Shown here: positions 1 through 8,841 of the stretch, one piece after another
Numbering within the stretch: position 1 is the stretch's first letter
Layout of the letters: each line of letters opens with the position of its first letter
DNA from: Bacteroidales bacterium UBA6267
GTDB lineage: Bacteria > Bacteroidota > Bacteroidia > Bacteroidales > UBA1556
DNA length: 39,714 bases
NCBI GenBank assembly: GCA_002440745.1
Contig: DJVB01000022.1
Span: forward strand, 1-39,714
Direction of reading: 5' to 3'
Made by a program: the position numbers and the translations under genes
Notes under the pieces: generated by a model
Databases searched by the model: none
Told to the model about the DNA's origin: nothing
The model's input: only the letters and a program-made list of their open reading frames with translations

Positions 1-3
1 TGT

Positions 4-957
4 TTAATATTGTGCGGAAGTCAGGCCAAACTCAAACTCATAGCTATCGTCAATGGTGATTAGGCCGGAAAGGTCATTCTTGGGGAGATTTTCTTTTATC
101 TTTTTGAAATACAGTGCGTTTCCCTTAAAATTTGGATCTTCACCTCCCATAAACAAGATAGTTTCGTCTTTGCTCGCACCAACATAATACATCCTTGATG
201 GATTTTTTGGATCGCTATAAACAGCAATATCTTTATCCTGACTTGTTCCCACTTGGTGATAGAATAATTGTTGATTGGTATTTTGACCTTTAATTAATTC
301 ACCTTCAACTGGTTCTGGGAATCGACCATAATAGAATCCATTGCCAAGCCACGACATTCCCGAAAATTTCACCCAGTTGATATGGTCATCTAAAAGTTTT
401 TTATTCACCACATCATACACAAAAACTTCGTTCCAGTCGCTGCCTCCACGCGAAATCGAATAAGCGGCATAGTTGCCATCTTCGCTAAAAGACAGATTGG
501 CCAATGAAACTGTTCCATCTTCCGAAAAACTATTGGGGTCTAAGAAAACTCTGGGCTCGCCGCCAATGCTATCCATCTGATAAATTACATATTGAGCCTG
601 CATTCCGTCGTTTTTATAGAAATACCAGTAGTCACCCTTTTTGAACGGAGTGCCAAATTTTGGGTAATTCCATAATGTTTCGAGTCGCTTACGCATATCT
701 TCCCGAAAAGGAATCGCATCCAAATATTTGTTTGTAACTGCGTTTTCGGCATCAACCCAAGCTGCGGTTTGCTCCGAATTGTCGTCCTCAAGCCAACGAT
801 ACGGATCCTGAACAATGGTTCCGAAATAGTTATCCGAAACACTATCTTTTTGTGCTACAGGATATTCCAATTTCATTTTCGATTTATTCATGTTGTTACA
901 TGCAATTAATGCCATAAATAACAATGGCAGAATTAAAATAATAGGTGTTTTTCTCAT
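4..957 (-). CDS. S9A prolyl oligopeptidase-like lipoprotein, N-terminal part only (truncated)
   Basis: The 317-residue product resembles the N-terminal part of prolyl oligopeptidase (family S9A). After a lipoprotein signal peptide with a lipobox ending LIAC comes the family opening (YPVAQKDSVSDNYFG, then DPYRWLEDD and AAWVDAEN), followed by beta-propeller sequence. S9A enzymes are about 700 residues long, and their catalytic Ser-Asp-His alpha/beta-hydrolase domain lies in the C-terminal half. Here an in-frame TAA at 4-6 ends the reading frame before any catalytic residue. The window begins there, so a frameshift, a nonsense mutation, a sequence-edge error and a real truncation cannot be told apart. 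The ATG at 957 is chosen because the upstream TTG at 984 lies inside the -7 box at 982-989. The family call is secure, but activity of this product is unlikely. Confidence 0.8.
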   Translation of the reverse strand: MRKTPIILILPLLFMALIACNNMNKSKMKLEYPVAQKDSVSDNYFGTIVQDPYRWLEDDNSEQTAAWVDAENAVTNKYLDAIPFREDMRKRLETLWNYPKFGTPFKKGDYWYFYKNDGMQAQYVIYQMDSIGGEPRVFLDPNSFSEDGTVSLANLSFSEDGNYAAYSISRGGSDWNEVFVYDVVNKKLLDDHINWVKFSGMSWLGNGFYYGRFPEPVEGELIKGQNTNQQLFYHQVGTSQDKDIAVYSDPKNPSRMYYVGASKDETILFMGGEDPNFKGNALYFKKIKENLPKNDLSGLITIDDSYEFEFGLTSAQY

Positions 958-981
958 GGTGTAGGTTTTAGAATAATTATA

Positions 982-989
982 CAAAAGTA
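982..989 (-). promoter_or_regulatory. -7 promoter box TACTTTTG for the S9A-like gene
   Basis: On the minus strand this reads TACTTTTG, an exact match to the Bacteroidota -7 consensus TAnnTTTG. It lies 24 bases before the ATG at 957, which gives a short leader. A promoter here means the gene need not depend on the upstream MFS gene. Confidence 0.6.
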
Positions 990-1049
990 AAAATCTTATT
1001 AATAGAAGCGAGAAATTTGACGAATTAATTTGGTAATTGTTACTCTTTA

Positions 1050-2348
1050 TTATAAAATCTCTCCATGAGCAAGAAAGTATTTTCGGTTTTTATAACTGAA
1101 ATACATAATAAGAACGGATAAAAATAGACTAAAAGCAGCAAGACCGAATGTGAAAACAAAACCTAAACCTTGATAAAATAAAATCCCAATTTGAAAAGCA
1201 AAAATGGAACGTACTCCGGTAAGGGTCAGATGAATACTCTGATATTGTGCCGCATCTTCTTTTTTGCAGAAATACGCCGAGCCAATGAACCAAAGCAACG
1301 CCATTGTGGCAGCAAAAACTCCGTAAAAACCGTAAGAAATGAGCAACATGGGATAAATTCGGATAGTGCCTATTTGCCAATATTGAGGATAAAAAGAGGT
1401 CAAGAGAATAAATAATAAATAGAGCATCATGCTTCCAAAGGTAAAAACTCCGAATTTTCGCGGGTCGATACGGCCCATTAAATTCCCGAAGAATGGTAAT
1501 AACAAGATAGCTAACAGGTTATATCCATTTTTGTAAAAACCATAAGTGGCGTGATTCATTCCTAAAACTTCGTTAAAATAAATCGGAATCACGGTTGCTG
1601 CCATCATCCAGCCAAAGCCATAAAACATAAACCCAATCTCGAAATGCAGGTATGGTTTGTTTGTTTTTAAAATAGAAATTGTTTCTAAAAGGCTGTTGGT
1701 TACTGCTTTAGCAAAGCTTTGTCGCAATTTGGGTTTATCGGGATAGGAAATTCGGGAAAGAAGAAAAATGGAAGTGATGCCAAAAACGGCCACGGTCGGA
1801 TAGACGTAAACAAAACTAAAATTGTCGATATCTAACAAAAAACCAAAGCCAATAGTGGTTATCATTATCACTATTTTATTGAGCGAGGACGAATAACTAT
1901 ATAACCGGCTAAAGTTATTGTGCCGATAATTGTTTTTAAGCATCTGATTGATTACGGGTAAAACAATGACTGTATGCAAATAGAACATGAAAAACATCGC
2001 CAAAAACAGATAGTTAAAGAGCGAATCATTGGTATATGCTTCAGGATTAGTTGGAAAAAACAACAAACCCATGAGAGGCAAATGTGTGATGATGGCGGCA
2101 ACCCGAAGTATTTTTCGTTTATTGGAAATCCGGCGTAGAATCTCTGATACGAAAATGGAAAAAAGATAAACTAAAGCAGAAAATTGAAGAAGGACACTGA
2201 GTTGATAATCTGTACCTAAGAGGTCTTTGATGAAGACATATTCATTCAAAGCAAAAACTCCAACTAATAGCCCTTGAAGGACAGAAAATATTAGATGGAG
2301 CTTAAAAACGGAATATTCGTTTTGGTCAATTTTTAGGAAATGAATCAT
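1050..2348 (-). CDS. MFS-type permease coupled to the haem lyase gene
   Basis: This 432-residue integral membrane protein has about twelve hydrophobic segments and a basic cytoplasmic loop near the middle (SRISYPDKPKLRQ), the usual two-times-six arrangement of major facilitator transporters. I see no substrate-specific motif. Its start codon overlaps the stop of the upstream haem lyase gene as ATGA (2345-2348), so translation of the two is probably coupled and they belong to one operon. The pairing makes a role in haem, iron or cytochrome maturation worth considering, but this is inference from position only. The substrate is unknown. Confidence 0.75.
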   Translation of the reverse strand: MIHFLKIDQNEYSVFKLHLIFSVLQGLLVGVFALNEYVFIKDLLGTDYQLSVLLQFSALVYLFSIFVSEILRRISNKRKILRVAAIITHLPLMGLLFFPTNPEAYTNDSLFNYLFLAMFFMFYLHTVIVLPVINQMLKNNYRHNNFSRLYSYSSSLNKIVIMITTIGFGFLLDIDNFSFVYVYPTVAVFGITSIFLLSRISYPDKPKLRQSFAKAVTNSLLETISILKTNKPYLHFEIGFMFYGFGWMMAATVIPIYFNEVLGMNHATYGFYKNGYNLLAILLLPFFGNLMGRIDPRKFGVFTFGSMMLYLLFILLTSFYPQYWQIGTIRIYPMLLISYGFYGVFAATMALLWFIGSAYFCKKEDAAQYQSIHLTLTGVRSIFAFQIGILFYQGLGFVFTFGLAAFSLFLSVLIMYFSYKNRKYFLAHGEIL

Positions 2349-4723
2349 AAATCAGTGTGTTCTCTTGCTTCACGATAATGTCGATACCAAGAGATAAATA
2401 AACCCGTAAACATGATAGCCCCGCCAATGAGCAGAAAGCTAATCCATGGGAAAATCGTTGTCTTAATGACAATGAATTGAAGTCTGTCTTTCAGCATGGT
2501 AGCAGTTATTTTTCCGGGACTTGTGGAAATTGCACTAAATCTCAACGTGTAATTTTCCCAATTGGCATCCTCGTGCTTTTTAACCCCATTATCAATAACA
2601 AACCAACTTTTGAGCGTTAAACTATCCTGATGGGTGTAAAGCATAAAATCGGCACCGATTTTTAAATTGTTCAAGTCGATGGAATCTAAACCATTATTTA
2701 GCATCAAGTCCTTGAAAACCAACATTCCGGCTTCTGTCATAATGGTATCACCTTTACCAATTTCTTGTTCAAAAACCACGGTTTGCTTTTGGTCGTTATA
2801 ATCAGCTTGCAAATCGGCATAAGTGATATAGGTGAATACATCGCGCTTCACCGAGTGATGTGTTGACGGATTATAAACATTCCCCATCCGATTATTAATA
2901 TTAATGTCGGGGTGAATGGCGAAGGCTAAGTCTTTCAATTCTGCATCTCGATAGAAATTGACGGTATAATGCAAATAGTTTTTTCTGCGCGAAAGACTAT
3001 CATAGACCACATAATAATCGCCCAATTTTTCAGGTTGACCAAGAAATAAAACTTGATTTTCTCGGTTGGAATTTTCATCCCCTAAATCGTATTTGCTCAC
3101 ATTTTTTGTGATGATTTCGGAGTTGGAAAAGGCTACCAATACACCCAACATAAAAACGGAAAACCCAAGATGAGAGAAGGAATTGGCAATGCGTCCGCGA
3201 GTCCATTTTCTGCCAATCAAAACCATTATAGAGCTAACTGCAGAAAAATTGATAAATAGAAGGAATACCAACATGGCCCATCCATGCACTTCGAAAATAA
3301 AGATTTCTGCTAAAAATAGGGCATTGGAAATTCCCATCACTATCCAGAATTTTTTCAAGAGACTTTTGTCGCTATTTTCTCCAAATTTCAGTATTAGTGA
3401 ACCGCCAATGAGTAGCATAATCACAATTGCAAAAGGAAGCTGCCATTGATTATAAAAAGCAACCACATCTGCAGGTGGGGCGATATTTGTTCCGAAAAGC
3501 TTATTGAAAACAGGTACAGAAGTGGTGATGAAAATTTGGAATGACGACAGCACCAAAACCAAGGCCCCCAGATACATCCAAAACTCTCGGCTGAAGAATT
3601 TATCCGTTACCATTTTTGGGAAATTACGGTAATTTTTGATGTAAAGCATCAGGGAGAAAACAATGGTGAGCATGATGATGATGACCATTTGTGCCGATAG
3701 ACCATTATTTCCAAAAGCGTGAGCGGAGGTTTCGCCGAGTACGCCGCTTCGGGTGAGATAGGAAGCATACATCACAAACACGTAACCTAAAATTAGGAAA
3801 AGAAAACTTAAGGTATAAGAGTGGTTTCGTTTCTTATTTAAGAGCATGGTATGGAAACCCGCCAAAATGAAGAGCAGAGGCATAAGGGAAGCGTTTTCCA
3901 CCGGGTCCCAAGCCCAAAAACCACCAAAAGTAAGCGATTCGTAAGCCCAAGCACCGCCGAGGAGAATACCGCCGCCAAGGGTGATAATGCTCACAATTGT
4001 CCACGGTATCGCGGGGCGTATCCAACTTTTAAAGTCGCCTTGCCAAAGTGCTGAAATCACAAAGGCAAAAGGGACAATAGCTGCTGAATATCCTAAGAAT
4101 AGCAAAGGTGGATGAGTTACCATCCAAATATTTTCTAAAAGTGGATTTATGCCGTTTCCATCCGCAATCATCGATAAGTAATTTGGATCGGCAAAAAACT
4201 CATTTCCAATATTTTGCGGTTGCTCTCGTAGGAGCAAAAAGGGGCTTTGTCCTAAAACAAAACTGCCGATTTTTGCACCCCAAATCATGGTTGTGAGGAA
4301 AAACTGACCGATGGCTATCACGGGCATTACGTAGGTTTCGTGTTTTTTGGACGACTTCAAAACAAAGATGCCAAGTAAAGCCTCCAAGAAAACCCAAAGA
4401 AGGAAGCTTCCTTCTTGTCCGGCCCAAAATGCAGCTACGATATATTTTGTATCCAAATAGCTCGCAGTATGAGCCCACACGTAAGCGAATTCGTAATGAA
4501 ATCCAAAAAGTAAAATGTATAAAACAACGCCGGCAGCAGTAATTGAAAGTAAATGCAAGATGAACAAACTTCTTCCAATCGTTTTAAGGATTGGTTTGGG
4601 TTTATTATTAAATGCTACATAGAAAATCACTGACAGTAAGGCGGTTATTAGGGCAGTAACGATAAACGTTTCGCCTGAATATTTGAGTAACAGGTTTTCA
4701 CCTGCGAATTGTATTTTGTCCAT
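2345..4723 (-). CDS. ccmF: CcmF/CcsA-family cytochrome c haem lyase
   Basis: The 792-residue polytopic membrane protein carries the WWD haem-handling signature of cytochrome c synthetases (GGFWAWDPVENASL, about residues 267-280), preceded by GQEGSFLLW (102-110) and HPPLLFLGY (204-212) as in CcmF. These proteins deliver haem to apocytochrome CXXCH motifs on the periplasmic side of the inner membrane. A long periplasmic insert precedes the last membrane segment (about residues 750-775), so the protein is longer than E. coli CcmF (about 650 residues). It is the first gene of its operon, has its own -7 box at 4746-4753, and is followed with an ATGA overlap by the MFS gene. No other ccm gene lies in the window. 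Whether ccmF or ccsA is the better symbol depends on phylogeny. Confidence 0.85.
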   Translation of the reverse strand: MDKIQFAGENLLLKYSGETFIVTALITALLSVIFYVAFNNKPKPILKTIGRSLFILHLLSITAAGVVLYILLFGFHYEFAYVWAHTASYLDTKYIVAAFWAGQEGSFLLWVFLEALLGIFVLKSSKKHETYVMPVIAIGQFFLTTMIWGAKIGSFVLGQSPFLLLREQPQNIGNEFFADPNYLSMIADGNGINPLLENIWMVTHPPLLFLGYSAAIVPFAFVISALWQGDFKSWIRPAIPWTIVSIITLGGGILLGGAWAYESLTFGGFWAWDPVENASLMPLLFILAGFHTMLLNKKRNHSYTLSFLFLILGYVFVMYASYLTRSGVLGETSAHAFGNNGLSAQMVIIIMLTIVFSLMLYIKNYRNFPKMVTDKFFSREFWMYLGALVLVLSSFQIFITTSVPVFNKLFGTNIAPPADVVAFYNQWQLPFAIVIMLLIGGSLILKFGENSDKSLLKKFWIVMGISNALFLAEIFIFEVHGWAMLVFLLFINFSAVSSIMVLIGRKWTRGRIANSFSHLGFSVFMLGVLVAFSNSEIITKNVSKYDLGDENSNRENQVLFLGQPEKLGDYYVVYDSLSRRKNYLHYTVNFYRDAELKDLAFAIHPDININNRMGNVYNPSTHHSVKRDVFTYITYADLQADYNDQKQTVVFEQEIGKGDTIMTEAGMLVFKDLMLNNGLDSIDLNNLKIGADFMLYTHQDSLTLKSWFVIDNGVKKHEDANWENYTLRFSAISTSPGKITATMLKDRLQFIVIKTTIFPWISFLLIGGAIMFTGLFISWYRHYREAREHTDL

Positions 4724-4745
4724 AATGAATTTATTATTGAGGTTG

Positions 4746-4753
4746 CAAAGTTA
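4746..4753 (-). promoter_or_regulatory. -7 promoter box TAACTTTG for the haem lyase operon
   Basis: The minus strand reads TAACTTTG 23 bases before the ATG. Just upstream, inside the -33/-7 spacer, is the inverted repeat CCCATATTATGGG (4762-4774), a possible regulator site. Confidence 0.55.
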
Positions 4754-4802
4754 TAATAAAGCCCATATTATGGGATTGATAAAAAGCAGGAAAGGCCAAA
4801 GG

Positions 4803-5396
4803 TTAAATCAGCGCATAAACCAAAACGGCATAGCCATAAAATCTCAGGAAGCGGGTTAGTCCAAGGAGTAGGAGTCTTTTAAAAGAGTATTTTACGGCAC
4901 CTGCGGCCATGCAAACGGCAGAATAGGGAAGAGGAAAGAGTGCACTAAAAACAATTACAAACCCACCTAATTGATAAACTTTGTGCATGTGGGAAGCGAA
5001 TTTTTTTATAAAAAAGGCCTGTACTTTTGGGTAGTTTCCTATGTGGTAGCCTATCAAATAGGAGAGCACTCCTCCAACATAACTTATTAAAGCTAAGAGG
5101 CTTAACATGGCTATGTCGTGCGTGAATTGGTGACTCCATGCGATGAAAAAATCGGGAGGAATCAATCCGAAGAGAGTCTCTGAAACTAAAAACAAAATCA
5201 GTACAAAACGAGGCTCCCATTGATTTATAAAGCCTTTGATGGTTTCGGTGAAGTCGTTGATGGTGTTTTGAAGTATGAAGAATAGCAAAACAAGAGCGCC
5301 GCCAACAATAAGGAGACGGAGTAGCGCTTTCCAAGCCAAGGTGTATCCGCCTCGGGTTAAAAGAAAAAGATGGTATTTTTTGAAGAAATTAATCAC
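4803..5396 (-). CDS. VTT-domain (DedA/SNARE-associated) membrane protein
   Basis: The 197-residue membrane protein belongs to the VTT/DedA superfamily. It has an N-terminal hydrophobic segment, the re-entrant region around FGLIPPDFFIAWSHQ, a glycine-rich segment SYVGGVLSYLIGYHIG, and the late stretch FSALFPLPYSAVCMAAGA, where DedA proteins carry their conserved G-x-x-x-[VIT]-like motif. Family members are linked to lipid (undecaprenyl phosphate or phospholipid) scrambling and membrane homeostasis. The exact substrate cannot be read here. The start is a GTG at 5396. No upstream ATG is available, and the -7 box at 5422-5429 supports this position. It is transcribed divergently from the GHL10 gene. 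Confidence 0.8.
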   Translation of the reverse strand: MINFFKKYHLFLLTRGGYTLAWKALLRLLIVGGALVLLFFILQNTINDFTETIKGFINQWEPRFVLILFLVSETLFGLIPPDFFIAWSHQFTHDIAMLSLLALISYVGGVLSYLIGYHIGNYPKVQAFFIKKFASHMHKVYQLGGFVIVFSALFPLPYSAVCMAAGAVKYSFKRLLLLGLTRFLRFYGYAVLVYALI

Positions 5397-5421
5397 CGGA
5401 TTTATGTTCTAAAAAGAGGCG

Positions 5422-5429
5422 CAAAAGTA
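5422..5429 (-). promoter_or_regulatory. -7 promoter box TACTTTTG for the VTT gene
   Basis: The minus strand reads TACTTTTG 25 bases before the GTG at 5396. Only one base separates it from the plus-strand -7 box at 5431-5438, so the two promoters are back to back. Confidence 0.6.
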
Positions 5430-5430
5430 A

Positions 5431-5438
5431 TAACTTTG
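5431..5438 (+). promoter_or_regulatory. -7 promoter box TAACTTTG for the GHL10-like gene
   Basis: The plus strand reads TAACTTTG. Transcription from it would begin near 5445, downstream of the ATG at 5370, so that ATG cannot be the start used from this promoter. The TTG at 5466 is favoured. Confidence 0.6.
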
Positions 5439-5465
5439 CCGTCCGAAATAATTGGATATTACAGT

Positions 5466-6551
5466 TTGAAAACAATAATTAACTATTTTAAGTATTTTTC
5501 ACAAAGAGCAATAATTCAGGCAGTTATTCTTATTGCCGCCTTACCTCTTATTGCTCAGGACCGTGCTGTGTGGGTTACGGCTTGGGATTTAAACAGTCCT
5601 GCTAAGATTGATAAAATGATTGACGACATGCAAAGTCATGGGTTTAACAAGTTATTTGTTCAAACCCGATATCGTGGCGATGCGTTGTATATCCCTAATC
5701 GAATAGATTCGACTTATTCCAACACCGAGTCACGATGCTATCTATTGTCGGATGATGGTTTTGATCCGCTTGCCTACACCATCGAAAAGGCAAAGCCCAA
5801 AGGCTTAAAGGTTTATGCTTGGGTGACAACCTTTGTTGCTACTCCACACGATTTGAGCAAGATAGACTCTACCCATGTTTTTTACAGGCATCCTGAGTGG
5901 TTTTTGCGCGATAGAAGCGGAAAACCGATTGCCTTCAACGAATATGAAGGGGCTTTTCTCGACCCTTCCTTACCTGAAGTGCGAGATTACACATTGAATA
6001 TTCTGGCAGATATTGTGGTCAATTATGATATTGATGGTTTGCAATTGGACTATATCCGCTATCCAGATTCGATTTTTGGATGGAATTCATTGAGTAAAAT
6101 GCTTTCGGGAAGTCTGATAGGCTTCGATTTCGGCTTATGGAAGCAAAGTAAGATTAATAGCTTTGTGAATCTTACCTATATCACTTTGAAGAACATAAAG
6201 CCTGAATTGGAAATTTCGGCATCGGTGATTAGCGATAGAAACAAAGCCTTAAACAAGTATTCGCAAAATTGGCTTTTTTGGTTGGAAGAAGGCTATATCG
6301 ATCGGGTTTATGTGATGGCGTATAACACTTCAAATACCACTTTTGGCGATTTGATTAAGCGATTGAATTCAACAGGTCAAAAGCATAAAATGACTATCAT
6401 CGTTCGGGCATGGCAGGAGGGTAGATCCTATCATTTTAGCCAAATTAATGATAAGCTTGGAATACTTAAAATGATGGGATTTAAGGATATAGGCTATTAT
6501 AACTATGCAGGATTAATCAATCAAGGATATTTAAAGCATATCAAGTTTTAG
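5466..6551 (+). CDS. GHL10-type glycosyl hydrolase-like secreted protein
   Basis: The product looks like the glycosyl-hydrolase-like family GHL10 (DUF187, Pfam PF02638), a TIM-barrel family related to GH10-type enzymes. Visible elements are the opening RAVWVTAWDLNSP, the FNKLFVQTRYRGDALY strand, LKVYAWVTTF, the conserved DPSLPEVRDYTLNI and DGLQLDYIRYPDS, and the late VYVMAYN. Family substrates are probably glycans, with peptidoglycan-related sugars suggested for some members. A signal peptide (AVILIAALPLIAQ) precedes the domain. The frame is open from an ATG at 5370, but that ATG overlaps the divergent gene and precedes the promoter box. TTG at 5466 gives a 361-residue precursor with a normal basic N-terminus. 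The start is moderately sure, the family likely. Confidence 0.78.
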   Translation: MKTIINYFKYFSQRAIIQAVILIAALPLIAQDRAVWVTAWDLNSPAKIDKMIDDMQSHGFNKLFVQTRYRGDALYIPNRIDSTYSNTESRCYLLSDDGFDPLAYTIEKAKPKGLKVYAWVTTFVATPHDLSKIDSTHVFYRHPEWFLRDRSGKPIAFNEYEGAFLDPSLPEVRDYTLNILADIVVNYDIDGLQLDYIRYPDSIFGWNSLSKMLSGSLIGFDFGLWKQSKINSFVNLTYITLKNIKPELEISASVISDRNKALNKYSQNWLFWLEEGYIDRVYVMAYNTSNTTFGDLIKRLNSTGQKHKMTIIVRAWQEGRSYHFSQINDKLGILKMMGFKDIGYYNYAGLINQGYLKHIKF

Positions 6552-6598
6552 TTTATTCTATATTTTTCTATTTTCGCGTTTGGTTTTAACCTAAACTT

Positions 6599-8821
6599 AT
6601 GAAAGATAATTCGCAGGGTTTTGGAATGGCTCCAGTATTTTTTACTGCAATAGCTACCATTCTCGGAGCTATACTTTTTCTCCGTTTTGGTTGGGCAGTG
6701 GGCAATTTGGGCTTTTGGGGTGTGATACTGATAATCATCACAGGGCATTTAGTAACTATTCCTACGGCGCTGGCATTGAGTGAAATAGCTACAAACCGAA
6801 AGGTGGAAGGCGGCGGTGAATACTTTATAATAAGTCGGTCTTTCGGACTCAATATTGGTGGTGCTATCGGATTGGCTCTGTTTTTTTCGCAAGCAATCTC
6901 TGTTGCCTTTTATGTGATTGCCTTTACTGAGGCCTTTTCTCCTCTTTTTCAATGGATTCTATCTAACTATGGTGTTGAGCTTCCCCGTCAGGCAATCAGC
7001 ATTCCGGTAATGTTGCTTCTAGGTTGGCTTATCTTGAGCAAGGGTGCCGATTTGGGAGTGAAAGCGCTCTACATCGTAGTCGGGATACTTTTTCTCTCAT
7101 TGGTTTTATTCTTTCTTGGTCAACCCGAATTCACGGCCAAGCAGCATTTTACTCCCCTTGATTTTGACTTTAAAAACTCAGATAAGTTCTTTTTTGTGTT
7201 TGCTATCATCTTTCCGGCATTTACAGGAATGACTGCCGGTGTTGGACTTTCAGGCGACTTAAAAAACCCCAGAAAATCAATACCAATCGGTACAGTTGCC
7301 GCCACTTTAATCGGGATGGTGGTTTATATCTTTGTTACCTATAAGTTTAAAACATCTGCTTCTACTCCTGATCTTATTAAGGACCAATTGGTTATGACTC
7401 AAATAGCCTTAGGGGGCTCTGTCTTTGTTTTATTAGGTTTGGGAGCCTCTACTTTGTCCTCTGCTTTAGGGTCGGTGATGGTTGCTCCTCGAACTTTGCA
7501 AGCATTGGCTGCCGATAAGTCGTTGCCATTTAATCGATTTGCTGATTTTTTAGCCGCCGGGAAAGGAAAGAATAACGAGCCTTATAACGCTTCTTTAGTC
7601 ACAATTGCCATTGCCCTCGCCTTCGTTTCAGTGGGAAGTGTCGATTTTGTGGGGAAAATCATCTCCATGTTTTTTATGATTACTTATGGCTCTTTGAATT
7701 TAATTTCTTTCTTATTTCATTTCGGCGCCGATCCATCTTATCGACCATCTTTTAAGACTAATAAATATATCTCCCTGATTGGTTTTTTGATGAGTATGTG
7801 GCTGATGTTTAAAATGGATCCATTATATACTATCGTAGCTTTTTTAGTGATGGGTTTGATTTATTATTTTATCAGTACTGCTCACAAAGATCGCCGTGGG
7901 TTGGAGTCAATTTTTCAAGGTGCTGTTTATCAAACGTCTATGCGATTACGAATAATGATGCAAAAGTCGAAAGTGATTGAAACTAATGAAAAATGGCGCC
8001 CGGCTGTAGTATGTGTTTCCGCCGATGGAATCAGACGGTCAAATGCTTTCGATATGCTCAATTGGATATCTTACCGCTATGGCTATGGTACTTATATCCA
8101 CTTGATTAAAGGTTTTTTTAATCAGGAATCGAAAGAGAAATCGGAGGCGGATTTGACAACTATCATCGAAAAATACGAAGAACGAAAGCATCATGTGTTT
8201 ATCAGCACCATGATTTCTCCTTCGTTTACTTCGGCAATTGCTCAGGTGGTGCAACTACCCGGAATTTCAGGCATGGCCAATAATATGGTGCTATGTGAGT
8301 ATTTGCGCAGCGACAATGTGGGGTTGAAGCAAATACTAGATAACTATCAATTGGTGGAAACTGCCGGTCAAAATACAGCCATTCTGTCGTCCTCTTCCAA
8401 AGATGTTTTGTTCAAAAACGGCATTCATGTATGGATTCGTCACGATGATAGGGCAAATGCTAACCTGATGATTTTGCTGGCCTATACCATTCTCGGCCAT
8501 CCTGATTGGAAAAATGGCTCTGTAAAAGTGTTCTATTTGGCCGGAAATTCAGATGTTGAGCAAAATCGAGACGAGCTACTCGACTTAATTAGGCAAGGCC
8601 GCATTCCAATTTCCGAGAAAAATGTAGAACTTATTAAGCCTGAAAATAATCTGTTGAGCGATTTGGATGTGATTAAAAAATATAGCATCAATGCAGGTTT
8701 GGTGATAATGGGTTTTAGAGGACACGACATTGACGAGAACGGAAATTCACTGTTTATCGGAAACGATGAAATGGGGGATATTCTATTTGTTCATAGTCAT
8801 CATCAGGTGTCCATGAATTAA
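6599..8821 (+). CDS. SLC12-like cation-chloride/amino acid transporter (APC superfamily)
   Basis: This 740-residue protein has about twelve membrane segments in its first 430 residues and a soluble C-terminal region of about 300. The opening GMAPVFFTAIATILGAILFL with the following RFGWAVG matches the first helix of the cation-chloride cotransporter branch of the APC superfamily. Other transporter features are the GGGEYFIISRSFG segment and FPAFTGMTAGVGLSGDLKNP. The C-terminal part (KWRPAVVCVSADGIRRS, later KVFYLAGNSD) resembles the cytoplasmic regulatory domain of SLC12 proteins. Bacterial relatives are mostly annotated as amino acid permeases, and the transported ion or solute cannot be assigned. 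It runs convergently with tex, 20 bp apart. A weak TATTTTCG in the 47-bp upstream gap could be its -7 box. Confidence 0.8.
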   Translation: MKDNSQGFGMAPVFFTAIATILGAILFLRFGWAVGNLGFWGVILIIITGHLVTIPTALALSEIATNRKVEGGGEYFIISRSFGLNIGGAIGLALFFSQAISVAFYVIAFTEAFSPLFQWILSNYGVELPRQAISIPVMLLLGWLILSKGADLGVKALYIVVGILFLSLVLFFLGQPEFTAKQHFTPLDFDFKNSDKFFFVFAIIFPAFTGMTAGVGLSGDLKNPRKSIPIGTVAATLIGMVVYIFVTYKFKTSASTPDLIKDQLVMTQIALGGSVFVLLGLGASTLSSALGSVMVAPRTLQALAADKSLPFNRFADFLAAGKGKNNEPYNASLVTIAIALAFVSVGSVDFVGKIISMFFMITYGSLNLISFLFHFGADPSYRPSFKTNKYISLIGFLMSMWLMFKMDPLYTIVAFLVMGLIYYFISTAHKDRRGLESIFQGAVYQTSMRLRIMMQKSKVIETNEKWRPAVVCVSADGIRRSNAFDMLNWISYRYGYGTYIHLIKGFFNQESKEKSEADLTTIIEKYEERKHHVFISTMISPSFTSAIAQVVQLPGISGMANNMVLCEYLRSDNVGLKQILDNYQLVETAGQNTAILSSSSKDVLFKNGIHVWIRHDDRANANLMILLAYTILGHPDWKNGSVKVFYLAGNSDVEQNRDELLDLIRQGRIPISEKNVELIKPENNLLSDLDVIKKYSINAGLVIMGFRGHDIDENGNSLFIGNDEMGDILFVHSHHQVSMN

Positions 8822-8841
8822 AGAGAATTAATATTTCTATC

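Noticed and set aside
5370..5465. ATG at 5370 as start of the GHL10-like gene
   Set aside because: It lies inside the divergent VTT coding start and upstream of the promoter box; it would also put about 50 residues before the signal peptide.
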